Notes: generated by a model not told the origin, from the letters alone. Shown: positions 1 to 7,923, numbered from the stretch's first letter. The stretch is DNA of 64,000 nt from a bacterium (GCA_026705465.1 JAPPAP010000025.1:310001-374000); one strand, 5' to 3'. Translations and numbers: made by a program.

Positions 1-462
1 CCAGTCGCCAATGTGGTCACCAGGGTCGGGATCGGGACTGAAGATGATGTCGATGCGGCCTCCACCGATGTCGGTCAGATCGGGGCTGCCCACGTCGACG
101 AGTTGGGTTATGCGGCCTCGGCCGAAGCGGTGGTCCATCAGCGAGAGCCCCAGATAGCGCAGGGTGTCGATTCGGCCGGTGAGGCGGTAAGTGCGGCTCA
201 GGTCCACCGGTGCCGTCATGTACATCGCATCGGGATTGTCCTGGCCCACCTTGAAGGGATAAACCCAGCCCAGTTCGGGGTGGTCGGGATCGTTGTTCTC
301 CACGATCCGGTCGAAGGCCCAGTAGAACATCCGCAGCTGATGGCGCAGGCCTTCAGCCTGCTCAGACGCGTCTGCCCCCAGCGCGGGGTCGAAGATGTAG
401 TCGGCCGACTCCTTGAGCGTGTCGCACAGCCGGTTCCAAGAAGTCCTGAGATCGTTGTCCAC
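1..462 (-). CDS. DUF1214-like protein, N-terminal part (cut by window edge)
   Basis: Partial gene that starts at a GTG ending at 462 and runs off the left edge, leaving about 154 residues. The sequence parallels the start of the complete gene at 515-1705 (SWNRLCDTLKESADYIFDP here, SWDRLCDTLKDSADYVFDP there; also TAPVDLSHTYRLTGRID-like and PDLTDIG segments), so the two are tandem paralogues in the same orientation, about 50 nt apart. An in-frame TAG four codons upstream leaves this GTG as the only start ahead of the aligned region. The biochemical function of DUF1214 proteins is not established. The domain itself would lie in the missing C-terminal part, so the family call rests on the paralogue. 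Confidence 0.75.
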   Translation of the reverse strand, partial: MDNDLRTSWNRLCDTLKESADYIFDPALGADASEQAEGLRHQLRMFYWAFDRIVENNDPDHPELGWVYPFKVGQDNPDAMYMTAPVDLSRTYRLTGRIDTLRYLGLSLMDHRFGRGRITQLVDVGSPDLTDIGGGRIDIIFSPDPDPGDHIGDW

Positions 463-514
463 GGTGTATGTCTAGCCGCGACGCTTCCATCCCGGCAGCA
501 CGAGCGCCGGACGA

Positions 515-1705
515 CTATCTCGTGAAGCGGCGCAGGGCGTGACGGCGGCGCTCGGCGTTGAGTGCGGCGCGGTCGTCGGTGCTGAGCCGGGGGGTCTCGG
601 GGTGGAGGCGGCCGTCGATCTCCGATACCGACATCAGGCTGAGGGACGGCACCGGTGCAGTATCGGCGTTGTTCCACCGATAGGTGAGGGCTCCGTGGGG
701 GCAGCCGCCCAAGGCGATCCAGTTTTGGATGCCGGGGTCCTGATGGGAGATCACCACTCGCAACACGCCATCGGGGTCGAGTCGGGCCTGGGAGTCGTTC
801 AAGGTGGTGGGGAGGTTCACGTAGTCGAGGCTCTGGAACCAGATGTCGCCCACTTGGATGTTCCAATACAGGCAGTTCGGCGGAGTCACCTCAAAGAGCA
901 GAGCCTCATCAGGGCCTACCTCGTACCAGCATCCTCCGTACGCTTGCTGGTCGCTGCCACCGAGGCCTTCGCCGCTGTATTTCGCCGAAACATGAGCGTA
1001 TGTGTTTATCTCGCCCCGGTCGCGGTAGCCCACCGCATAATCGGTCCAGAACTTGGGGACGGTGTTGATCTCGTTGGCAACCTCGTCGATCAGCGTCGCG
1101 GTGCGAACTGGGTCAAGTCGGCTGGGAGGAACTGTGGAATCGAGGCACTCCAGGTGCAGTTCGGCATGGCTCTCGGCCCTCCAGTCGGAGAAGAATTGGC
1201 GCACCAGCAGCCGGGAAGGCTCGGGCTCAACCTGGTACCAGTCGCCGATATGGTTGCCGGGGTCGGCGTCGGGGCTGAAAACAACGTCGATGCGTCCGTC
1301 GCCAATGTCGGTGAGGTCGGGCGTGCCCACGTTCAGCTGTTGAGTGATGCCTCCTCGGCCGGAGACGAAATTCAATATCGACAACCCTAGATAGCGAACG
1401 GTGTCGATGCGGCCGGTGAGGCGGTACGTGTGGCTCAGATCAACCGGCGCGGTTTGATACAGCCCGTCGGGGTTGTCCTGGCCAAATTTCGAGGGATAGG
1501 TCCAGCCCAGTTCGGGATGTTGGGGGTTGTTGTTCTCAAGGGTTCGGTCGACCGCCAAGAAGAACATCCGAAGGTGGTGGCGCAATCCCTCGGCCTGTTC
1601 GGAGACATCGACGTTCAACTCGGGGTCGAAGACATAGTCGGCCGAATCCTTGAGAGTGTCACACAGCCGGTCCCACGAAGCTCTCAGATCATGTTCCACG
1701 CCCAT
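515..1705 (-). CDS. DUF1214 domain-containing protein
   Basis: A complete 396-residue protein with no signal peptide or membrane segment. The N-terminal half (residues 1-190) is shared with the truncated paralogue downstream. The C-terminal half (about 230-370) has the look of DUF1214: a run of Trp/Tyr-rich beta strands with YWNIQVGDIWFQSLDYVN, then DGVLRVVISHQDPGIQNWI and a GGCPHGALTYRWNN-like segment. DUF1214 proteins are widespread in actinobacteria and often accompany DUF1254; no reaction is established. The ATG at 1705 is followed two codons later by a GTG that aligns with the paralogue's start, so either could be used. An in-frame TAG sits two codons before the ATG. Function unknown; family assignment is by sequence pattern. 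Confidence 0.8.
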   Translation of the reverse strand: MGVEHDLRASWDRLCDTLKDSADYVFDPELNVDVSEQAEGLRHHLRMFFLAVDRTLENNNPQHPELGWTYPSKFGQDNPDGLYQTAPVDLSHTYRLTGRIDTVRYLGLSILNFVSGRGGITQQLNVGTPDLTDIGDGRIDVVFSPDADPGNHIGDWYQVEPEPSRLLVRQFFSDWRAESHAELHLECLDSTVPPSRLDPVRTATLIDEVANEINTVPKFWTDYAVGYRDRGEINTYAHVSAKYSGEGLGGSDQQAYGGCWYEVGPDEALLFEVTPPNCLYWNIQVGDIWFQSLDYVNLPTTLNDSQARLDPDGVLRVVISHQDPGIQNWIALGGCPHGALTYRWNNADTAPVPSLSLMSVSEIDGRLHPETPRLSTDDRAALNAERRRHALRRFTR

Positions 1706-1731
1706 TGTCTAGCCCGCAACGGCGCGCCGCT

Positions 1732-2157
1732 TCAGACTGGAGACTTGGTTAGGGAGTAGTAGGAGGTGTGGGAGAGTTGGAGGTGCTGGGGCAATCGACG
1801 GAGCTGGGCATTGTTGAGCGGGGGCAGTCGGCGTCTGACGGCATAACCAGCATGGCCCTCGGAGGCGAGGCGAAACATTACTAGTCGGTGCAGGGTGCGT
1901 TGGATGCCGCCTCGTGGCCCAGCTTTGGGGCTGATCCCCAATTGGAGGGAGATGTCGACCACAGGGAGCTCAAACCCATCGGGGGAGTTGTCGAATTCGT
2001 GGGCCACATGGCGCAGGAGCCAGGTGGCAGTGGGGCCGATGGTTCCCAGCCAGAACTGCTCTACGTATCTAGATCGGGGGTCGTGGCCGTTCTCTTCGGT
2101 GATCAGGTCGCGCCACGGTTCAATCCACAGAGAAGAGTGCAGGAGGGTTGCGGTCAT
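1732..2157 (-). CDS. Conserved actinobacterial protein, winged-helix-like
   Basis: A 141-residue protein read from the ATG at 2157. An upstream in-frame ATG at 2232 would add 25 residues but lies inside the palindrome and promoter region, so I prefer the shorter form. It resembles a common uncharacterised actinobacterial family: RSRYVEQFWLGTIGPTATWLL near the N-terminus, an LPVVDISLQLGI segment, then a helix and strand pair (RTLHRLVMFRLA, GYAVRRRLPPLNNAQLRRLP) that look like a winged helix. The spacing suggests DNA binding, but no member is known to me to be characterised. It follows the divergent intergenic region with a palindromic site and precedes the DUF1214 genes on the same strand, so it may regulate them or itself. 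That role is inference. Confidence 0.65.
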   Translation of the reverse strand: MTATLLHSSLWIEPWRDLITEENGHDPRSRYVEQFWLGTIGPTATWLLRHVAHEFDNSPDGFELPVVDISLQLGISPKAGPRGGIQRTLHRLVMFRLASEGHAGYAVRRRLPPLNNAQLRRLPQHLQLSHTSYYSLTKSPV

Positions 2158-2208
2158 GGGAGGATCGTTTCTGCCGGCGGTCGCCGGGCGAGATTCAGGG
2201 AGGAAGTT

Positions 2209-2245
2209 TTGATATATGTTGCACATTTTCATGCAATGTTGTCAA
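2209..2245. promoter_or_regulatory. Divergent promoter region with palindromic operator candidate
   Basis: The palindrome TTGCACATTTTCATGCAA (2219-2236; arms TTGCAY and RTGCAA, 6-nt centre) lies between the sirtuin gene (+) and the winged-helix-like gene (-). On the plus strand it sits within the 17-nt spacer between TTGATA (2209-2214) and TGCAAT (2232-2237). On the minus strand a perfect TTGACA (2240-2245) lies just upstream of it. A regulator bound here could control both directions. Confidence 0.5.
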
Positions 2246-2263
2246 TAGTCGGATCGGGAATCC

Positions 2264-3037
2264 ATGCGGCCGATTGAGGAGCTGACGGCCGAGATTGAAG
2301 CGGCCCGGGCGGCGCTGCACTCCGCGAAGAAGATTGTGGTGCTCACTGGGGCAGGGATCTCCACCGACAGTGGTATTCCCGATTTTCGGGGCCCGGAGGG
2401 GCTATGGACCAAGAACCCCGAGGCCGAGAAAACCGCCACCTTGTCCTCATATGTGTCCGACCCCGAACTGCGTAAGCGCAACTGGCAGCGACTGGCCGAG
2501 GGTTCGATGTGGGAGGGCAAGGCACCCAACCCGGGCCACCGGGCGCTCGTGGAGTTGGAGCACCAAGGAAGGCTGCACACGCTCATAACCCAGAATGTCG
2601 ATGGCTTGCACCGTGCCGCCGGCACCTCTGAGGAGCGGTTGGTGGAGATCCACGGAACCACCTCCAAAGTCCGCTGTCTTGACTGTGGCGACACCGCCCT
2701 AATGGAGTTCGCCTTGGAGCGGGTGAGGGCGGGGGAGGCCGACCCGCCGTGTCGGATCTGCGGCGGGATCTTGAAATCGGCCACTATCTCCTTCGGTCAG
2801 AACTTGGTAATGGCAGACCTGCACCGGTCAGAGCAGGCGGCCATGTCCTGCGACGTGATGTTGGCGGTGGGCTCAACCCTCACCGTGTACCCCATCGCCA
2901 ACGTGGTCCCCATCGCCCATCAGGCTGGCGCTGAGGTGGTGATCGTAAATGCCGAGCCCACCCCATTCGACGGTCTAGCTGTGGCGGTGGTGCCCGCGTC
3001 GATCAGCGAGGCGCTGCCCCTGATCGTCGCCCAATGA
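2264..3037 (+). CDS. cobB: Sirtuin NAD-dependent protein deacylase
   Basis: A 257-residue Sir2-family enzyme of normal length that removes acyl groups from lysines using NAD+, yielding nicotinamide and O-acyl-ADP-ribose, in the cytoplasm. The NAD-binding segment GAGISTDSGIPDFRGPEGLW is at residues 29-48, TQNVDGLH at 109-116, the catalytic His at 130 (EIHGT), a zinc-binding cysteine set at about 139, 142, 163 and 166 (CLDCG and CRICGG), and the cofactor-binding GSTLTVYP near 203. The ATG at 2264 follows the palindromic intergenic region, so transcription may be controlled together with the divergent winged-helix-like gene. The rhodanese-ThiF gene follows after 112 nt and has its own promoter. 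Substrates cannot be told from sequence. Confidence 0.95.
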   Translation: MRPIEELTAEIEAARAALHSAKKIVVLTGAGISTDSGIPDFRGPEGLWTKNPEAEKTATLSSYVSDPELRKRNWQRLAEGSMWEGKAPNPGHRALVELEHQGRLHTLITQNVDGLHRAAGTSEERLVEIHGTTSKVRCLDCGDTALMEFALERVRAGEADPPCRICGGILKSATISFGQNLVMADLHRSEQAAMSCDVMLAVGSTLTVYPIANVVPIAHQAGAEVVIVNAEPTPFDGLAVAVVPASISEALPLIVAQ

Positions 3038-3059
3038 GCAGGTCCAGCGACTTCGGGGA

Positions 3060-3106
3060 TTGGTAAATTCGGACTAACTCGGTAGGATTTTTGGGGAAGG
3101 CTTCCC
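3060..3106 (+). promoter_or_regulatory. Promoter and dyad before the rhodanese-ThiF gene
   Basis: TTGGTA (3060-3065), a 17-nt spacer and TAGGAT (3083-3088) make a good housekeeping-type promoter. Immediately downstream, at the expected transcription start, is the dyad GGGAAGGCTTCCC (3094-3106; 6-nt arms around one base), a possible operator. The leader to the ATG at 3150 would be about 55 nt. Confidence 0.5.
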
Positions 3107-3149
3107 ACTTTTACCCGTTGTTCCGCCGTCAACCGAGGTGACCGTCGCC

Positions 3150-4313
3150 ATGTCCACGTTCAGAGATCTGCTCAGAGAGGCCAAGGCCAAGATCCGGGAA
3201 ACCGATCCCGGCGGTGCTGAGGTGATGCTGGCCCAGGGCGCAGTGCTGCTCGACGTGAGGGAGCCCGATGAATTCGAACAGGGTGCGGTACCCGACTCTG
3301 TCCACATCCCTCGAGGCAACCTCGAGCCCAACGTAGAGAACCGCTTGCCTGACAAAGACATCCCCGTGGTGGTGATGTGCGCAGGCGGAGTGCGCTCGGC
3401 GTTCGCTGCTCAGACCCTTCAGGAGATGGGCTACAGCGATGTGGTCTCCATGGACGGCGGTTTCAACCGCTGGAAGGACGAAGGCAGAGACTGGGCCCTG
3501 CCGGTGTCGCTCACCCCGGATCAGCGCAACCGCTACCACCGCCATCTGCTGTTGCCCGAGGTGGGAACTGAAGGGCAGATCAAGCTGCTGGAAGCCAAGG
3601 TCCTGTGCTTGGGCGCCGGTGGGTTGGGCTCACCTGCCGCCTTGTACTTGGCTGCAGCCGGGGTGGGCACCGTGGGCATCGTCGACATGGATGTAGTGGA
3701 TGCCTCCAACCTCCAGCGCCAGATTCTCCACAATGTCGACCGGGTGGGGGATCGCAAGGTGGACTCGGCCAAGAAGACCCTCAACGCTTTGAACCCCGAC
3801 GTAAACGTGGTGACGTATGACGTGCGGCTGGGAGCCGACAACATCGTGGACGTCATCAAGGACTACGACGTGATCGTGGATGGCGCCGATAACTTTCCGG
3901 TGCGCTACATGCTCAACGACGCCTCGGTGAAGTTGGGCATTCCTGTGGTCCATGGATCGATATTCCGGTTCGAGGGGCAGGTCACAGTCTTTGACCCCCG
4001 TAATGGCCCCACCTACCGGGACATGATCCCAGAGCCTCCTCCAGCCGAGATGGCCCCGAGCTGCGCCGAGGCCGGAGTGCTTGGCGTGCTGCCCGGCATC
4101 GTGGGGTCGATCCAGGCCCTTGAGGCCATCAAGCTGATCTTGGGTCACGGCGACACCCTGGTGGGCCGGCTGCTGGCGTTTGACGCCAGCGAGATGTCGT
4201 TCCGGGAGTACAAGCTGCGACCCGACCCGGACCAGCCCATCACTTGGGAGAACCGCGACAAGATTCAAGTGGTGGAACTGGACGGGCTCTGCGCCCCGGC
4301 CCCGATCAGCTAG
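3150..4313 (+). CDS. Rhodanese-ThiF/MoeB fusion (sulfur-carrier adenylyltransferase/sulfurtransferase)
   Basis: A 387-residue cytoplasmic enzyme that should adenylate the C-terminus of a small sulfur-carrier protein (MoaD, ThiS or CysO type) and pass sulfur to it. The rhodanese domain comes first (residues 10-115) with the persulfide loop CAGGVR at 77-82. A ThiF/E1 domain follows (about 122-387) with the ATP-binding GAGGLGSP at 155-162, NLQRQ, DGADNF, and the conserved Cys of PSCAEAGVLG near 305. Well-known actinobacterial MoeZ has the opposite order (ThiF then rhodanese). The zinc-binding CxxC pairs of E. coli MoeB are absent (TYRDMIPEPPP here), as also in MoeZ. I start at the ATG at 3150 with GAGGTG 9 nt upstream; a GTG at 3138 is in frame. 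The carrier protein is not encoded nearby. Confidence 0.9.
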   Translation: MSTFRDLLREAKAKIRETDPGGAEVMLAQGAVLLDVREPDEFEQGAVPDSVHIPRGNLEPNVENRLPDKDIPVVVMCAGGVRSAFAAQTLQEMGYSDVVSMDGGFNRWKDEGRDWALPVSLTPDQRNRYHRHLLLPEVGTEGQIKLLEAKVLCLGAGGLGSPAALYLAAAGVGTVGIVDMDVVDASNLQRQILHNVDRVGDRKVDSAKKTLNALNPDVNVVTYDVRLGADNIVDVIKDYDVIVDGADNFPVRYMLNDASVKLGIPVVHGSIFRFEGQVTVFDPRNGPTYRDMIPEPPPAEMAPSCAEAGVLGVLPGIVGSIQALEAIKLILGHGDTLVGRLLAFDASEMSFREYKLRPDPDQPITWENRDKIQVVELDGLCAPAPIS

Positions 4314-4377
4314 CGACCCTGACCATCCTTGTTTCTGGGCGCAGGGGCACGATCTCCTCTGTGAGAACCTGATAGTG

Positions 4378-4800
4378 ATGGGCAGATCCTCCCGCACTGT
4401 CTTTGTCGGGCTGGCGGTAGTGGCTATCGGCTTCGCCGGCGGATGCGGGCCGGATGTGCCGGGTGTCTTGACCATTCAAACTGATACTGCGGTCATAGAG
4501 GAAGTGATCATCCGAGATGAGTTGATCGCAGCTCAGCAATCGATGCTGAATGCTCTCCGGTGCCAATTCGAATTTGAGACCCAGTTGGTACCCGGTGGCT
4601 GCATCGGCGGACAGCCTGGCGCGGGTCCTGTACAGGCCGCGACGTTCACCGGTGTACCCATTCGACAAGATCTGGTGGACCGCGATGAATTGATCAGGGT
4701 TCAAGAGGCCCTCTTGAACGACTACCGCTGCCGGTTCGGCATCGACCTTCATGTAGTACCAGGGGGCTGCCCTGATGAAAACGAGACGGCTGATACTTGA
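4378..4800 (+). CDS. Small putative lipoprotein with two internal repeats
   Basis: A 140-residue protein I do not recognise. The N-terminus has Arg residues, a hydrophobic stretch (VFVGLAVVAIGFAGG) and Cys23 in a weak lipobox (AGGC), so it is probably an exported lipoprotein. The mature part holds two copies of one motif, 56 residues apart: RDELI...Q..LN..RC.F....VPGGC at about 46-75 and 102-131. Each copy has two cysteines 13 residues apart, suggesting a small disulfide-stabilised helical unit. It precedes a membrane protein that also carries paired, cysteine-bracketed repeats. A longer in-frame start exists upstream but overlaps the end of the rhodanese-ThiF gene, and the signal sequence fits the ATG at 4378. 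Function unknown. Confidence 0.7.
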   Translation: MGRSSRTVFVGLAVVAIGFAGGCGPDVPGVLTIQTDTAVIEEVIIRDELIAAQQSMLNALRCQFEFETQLVPGGCIGGQPGAGPVQAATFTGVPIRQDLVDRDELIRVQEALLNDYRCRFGIDLHVVPGGCPDENETADT

Positions 4801-4830
4801 CTGGTCTCCGGCGTCGATCAACTGCTGGCC

Positions 4831-4836
4831 TAGGAT
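4831..4836 (+). promoter_or_regulatory. -10 hexamer of a probable leaderless promoter
   Basis: TAGGAT ends 6 nt before the GTG at 4843, and no ribosome binding site is present. Transcription would begin at or next to the start codon. Confidence 0.5.
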
Positions 4837-4842
4837 TCCGCA

Positions 4843-6726
4843 GTGACTGAACTGGAGAAGCCGCACGGTCGAGGTCTGGAACGGCTCAAATCGGCGGTAG
4901 CTCCTCGTTGGGTGGTGTTGGCCTGTGTGATCGCGGTGGCGGTGGCCATTTCGGTGTTGCAGCTCAGGGATCATCCGCAATTCTCCCGGGTGGATGAGCC
5001 ACAGCACTTCGACTATGCGCTGAAGGCGCCGTCGGCCGGGGTCCGGATCGGCGAGCGATACGGACTGGAAGCCACGAGGACCTACGCCTGTCGGGGCATT
5101 GACCTGCCTGGATTGGTGCCCGGCTCCCCAAGATTGCCAGAGTGCGGCGATCCCCAGCCCGATCCCACTCGTACCCATTCGATTGGGTACAACTCGGCTT
5201 ATCTGCACACACCGGCCTACTACACGGCGACGGGCTTGGCTGGCGAAGTGATTCTGCGTCTGCCCGGGGTGGACAGTTCGCTGGTGGCGTATCGGCTTGT
5301 GGGGGTGGTGTGGCTGGCCGCCGGCCTGGCCATGGTGTGGTATGCGCTGGGCATGGCCCAGGTTGGCATCTGGGGTCGGGCGGCAGTTGTCGGACTGTTG
5401 GGAGTGTCGCCGGTCGTGGTCCATGGTTCTGCGTTTGTGAACCCTGATGCCACCGGGCTGCTAGGGGGCGGCCTTGTCTTGGTAGCCCTCATGAAGTGGG
5501 AGTCTGGCCGTTGGCCATGGTGGACGGTTCCAGTGGCTTCGGTGATAGCCGTCGCTCTTCGGCTCACCAACTCCGCAGCAGTGGGTGTGGTTGCCGTGTA
5601 TCTGGCCTTGCGGATATGGCAGAAGCGGGACAAGGTAAGGGAACGCCTTCTGGTAGCGGCCACGTCAGCGTCGGCGGCCTTCGCAATCGTGTTGGGGTGG
5701 CGCTTTTGGCAGGAAGCTCGCAAGTTGGACGATGAGCAAGACTTGCCCCTTTACGGCTCAGAGCGCTTCGACTATTTCCGATGGGAGTCGCTCGACAATC
5801 AGCTCCGTGCCGTGGTCACTCCGTTCCGTGAACAATGGGTCCCCGAGGCCCTGCCCCGGAGCACGCTCGTGCCGCTGGCTGGGATCGCGGATATCGGGCT
5901 GTTGGTGCTTCTGGGTGCGGGGGTGGCATTTGTTGCGGCCAAGTCGGCCCATCGCGCCCTGATCGGGGGCGTGTTTGCCGCCATGGTGGGAATGGGCCTG
6001 TTGACGATGCTGACCAATTACTGGACCCTTTCCCGTGACTCGCTGGCCCCTGGGCGATACGGGCTAGCGATACTGCCGTTTGCGGCGGTTGCCATTGCGC
6101 CGCTGTTGAGACGTCAGGTCTTGGTCCGAGCAATGGTTGGGGTGTTGGCCTTGACCACGACGGGAGCGATGTTTCACGGCATCGTCTTCTATGGGCCCAA
6201 CACCGCGATAGCGGTTCCGCCCGATGACGAGACCACCATGGGGGTCTGGTGCTCAACCACGTCGAGCACCTATTCCTGGCGGTGGAACGAAGTGCCGGAA
6301 GCCACGACGTATCACGTCAGTCTTGACGGATGGTCGTGGGAAGAACATCAGGGCACAACCTTCACGCTGGAGGGCCAGCTGCCCAATGCCGAGGCCACGC
6401 TGCTGGTGCAGGCTGGTGATGACCAGGTATGGGACCGAGGCCCTTCAGGAAGCAAGTCCTGTCGCACGGCACCGGATACTCCCTTGGTGGTCACATGCAC
6501 GACGACGACGTCATCGCATCTCTGGGTATGGAATCTGGTGCCTGGTGCGACCAAGTACCGCATTAGATCGGACGCGGCACATCCGTGGTTTGAGCAAACC
6601 CGGCTGACCAAGATATTTGATGGGGCCGAGCCCAATGAAGAAGCGGTGCTCTTTGTGCAGGCTGGCAATGCTGATGGCTGGAATGTAGAAGGAACGGCAA
6701 CAAGCGCCTGTCGCACAAGACCCTGA
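4843..6726 (+). CDS. DUF2142-like multi-spanning membrane protein with C-terminal repeats
   Basis: A 627-residue polytopic membrane protein. One membrane helix (about 24-42) is followed by an extracytoplasmic loop with DEPQHF and NSAYLHTPAYY, then about nine more helices to residue 450. The DEPxHF and NPDA motifs and the loop layout match DUF2142 proteins, which resemble GT-C (lipid-linked-sugar) glycosyltransferases. Residues about 465-627 form a soluble tail of two similar beta-rich repeats, each opening WC/TC, carrying SWRWNEVPEATTYHV or LWVWNLVPGATKYRI and ending SCRT/ACRT, fibronectin-III-like in pattern. Such a tail is unusual for the family. It may add a sugar to an envelope glycan, as the neighbouring rml genes suggest; the reaction is unproven. 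Confidence 0.7.
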   Translation: MTELEKPHGRGLERLKSAVAPRWVVLACVIAVAVAISVLQLRDHPQFSRVDEPQHFDYALKAPSAGVRIGERYGLEATRTYACRGIDLPGLVPGSPRLPECGDPQPDPTRTHSIGYNSAYLHTPAYYTATGLAGEVILRLPGVDSSLVAYRLVGVVWLAAGLAMVWYALGMAQVGIWGRAAVVGLLGVSPVVVHGSAFVNPDATGLLGGGLVLVALMKWESGRWPWWTVPVASVIAVALRLTNSAAVGVVAVYLALRIWQKRDKVRERLLVAATSASAAFAIVLGWRFWQEARKLDDEQDLPLYGSERFDYFRWESLDNQLRAVVTPFREQWVPEALPRSTLVPLAGIADIGLLVLLGAGVAFVAAKSAHRALIGGVFAAMVGMGLLTMLTNYWTLSRDSLAPGRYGLAILPFAAVAIAPLLRRQVLVRAMVGVLALTTTGAMFHGIVFYGPNTAIAVPPDDETTMGVWCSTTSSTYSWRWNEVPEATTYHVSLDGWSWEEHQGTTFTLEGQLPNAEATLLVQAGDDQVWDRGPSGSKSCRTAPDTPLVVTCTTTTSSHLWVWNLVPGATKYRIRSDAAHPWFEQTRLTKIFDGAEPNEEAVLFVQAGNADGWNVEGTATSACRTRP

Positions 6727-6789
6727 CTGCCGGCTCAAGAGCTTGCTCCGGTGCAGCCCGTCGTTGGTGCTGAGTTGGCAGGGTAGCCG

Positions 6790-6795
6790 TACACT
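6790..6795 (+). promoter_or_regulatory. -10 hexamer before the rmlA gene
   Basis: TACACT ends 9 nt before the ATG at 6805 with no ribosome binding site between, consistent with a leaderless rml transcript. The GTG at 6796 directly abuts the hexamer and is therefore an unlikely start. Confidence 0.45.
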
Positions 6796-6804
6796 GTGCT
6801 GCGA

Positions 6805-7923
6805 ATGAAGGGGTTGATCTTGTCGGGGGGAGCGGGCACCAGGCTGCGTCCGCTGACCCACACTCGCGCCAAGCAACTCGTGCCGATTGCCAACAAGCCG
6901 GTGCTGTTCTATGGCATCGAGGACATGGCCGCCGCGGGCATCACCGAGATCGCTATCGTGGTGGGTGACACCCATCAGGAAATCCGAGACGCAGTAGGCG
7001 ACGGATCGCGCTTTGGGGTGAAAGTGACCTATATCCGCCAGGAGGCTCCCCTGGGGTTGGCCCATTGCGTGCTCATTTCCCGCGACTTCTTGGGCGACGA
7101 CTGTTTCGTCATGTATTTGGGCGACAACATGCTCGAGCAAGGTCTGGCCGAGTTCATCGAGCAGTTCGAGCAGCAGCATGAAGAACGGAGTGATCAGCAC
7201 CTCGACGTATCGAGCGAATCCGATCCTGGTCTATGGCAAGCTCAGATCCTTCTCACCCCGGTAGACAACCCGTCGTCATTCGGGGTCGCCGAACTCGGCC
7301 CCGACGGGGGTGTGGTGAATCTGGTGGAGAAGCCCGCCGACCCGCCGTCCAACCTGGCCTTGGTGGGGGTGTACATTTTCGATTCCACCATCCACGAGGC
7401 GGTTCGGGCCATCGAGCCGTCGGCCCGAGGTGAATTGGAGATTACCGACGCCATCGACTGGCTCATCCAAAGCGGGCATCGGGTGAGCCATCAGATGCTG
7501 GAAGGCTGGTGGATCGACACCGGCAAGAAGGATCCACTGTTGGAGTGCAATCGCCTGGTGCTCGACACCGTGATTCGGCGGGTGGACGGGGCGGTGGACG
7601 ACTCATCCAAGGTCGAGGGGCGGGTGGTGGTGTCGGAGGGAGCCAAGATCGTCAATTCCACCGTGCGGGGACCGGCTGTAATTGGCGCAGACACCTGCAT
7701 TGAGAACACCTTCATTGGTCCCTACACCTCCATTGGCGGCGAATGCGAGATCACTGACGCCGAACTCGACCACTCGGTGGTGCTCGACGGCTGTCGTATA
7801 GAAGGAGTCAGCCGGATAACCGATTCTCTGATCGGTCAGCACGTCCAAGTGACCCACTCACCCGAGCGCCGCCGGGTTGTACGGCTAATGCTGGCCGATC
7901 ATTCCCACTTGGAGCTGGGGTAG
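6805..7923 (+). CDS. rmlA: Glucose-1-phosphate thymidylyltransferase, long form
   Basis: A 372-residue enzyme making dTDP-glucose from dTTP and glucose-1-phosphate, the first step to dTDP-L-rhamnose. The nucleotide-binding GGAGTRLRPLTHTRAKQLVP is at residues 8-27 and GDNMLEQ near 112. LVEKPADPPSN and GWWIDTGKKDPLLECNRLVL lie further on, followed by a left-handed beta-helix tail (about 265-370) of hexad repeats. This matches the long RmlA type (StrD-like) of actinobacteria and archaea rather than the short, about 290-residue enterobacterial RmlA. I start at the ATG giving MKGLILSGG. The gene heads the run rmlA-rmlC-rmlB-rmlD, which completes the pathway. Confidence 0.93.
   Translation: MKGLILSGGAGTRLRPLTHTRAKQLVPIANKPVLFYGIEDMAAAGITEIAIVVGDTHQEIRDAVGDGSRFGVKVTYIRQEAPLGLAHCVLISRDFLGDDCFVMYLGDNMLEQGLAEFIEQFEQQHEERSDQHLDVSSESDPGLWQAQILLTPVDNPSSFGVAELGPDGGVVNLVEKPADPPSNLALVGVYIFDSTIHEAVRAIEPSARGELEITDAIDWLIQSGHRVSHQMLEGWWIDTGKKDPLLECNRLVLDTVIRRVDGAVDDSSKVEGRVVVSEGAKIVNSTVRGPAVIGADTCIENTFIGPYTSIGGECEITDAELDHSVVLDGCRIEGVSRITDSLIGQHVQVTHSPERRRVVRLMLADHSHLELG

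Noticed and set aside
4306..5424. Minus-strand frame of 372 codons opposite the lipoprotein and DUF2142-like genes
   Set aside because: His/Arg/Gln-rich complement sequence spanning two real genes and their gap; no motif.
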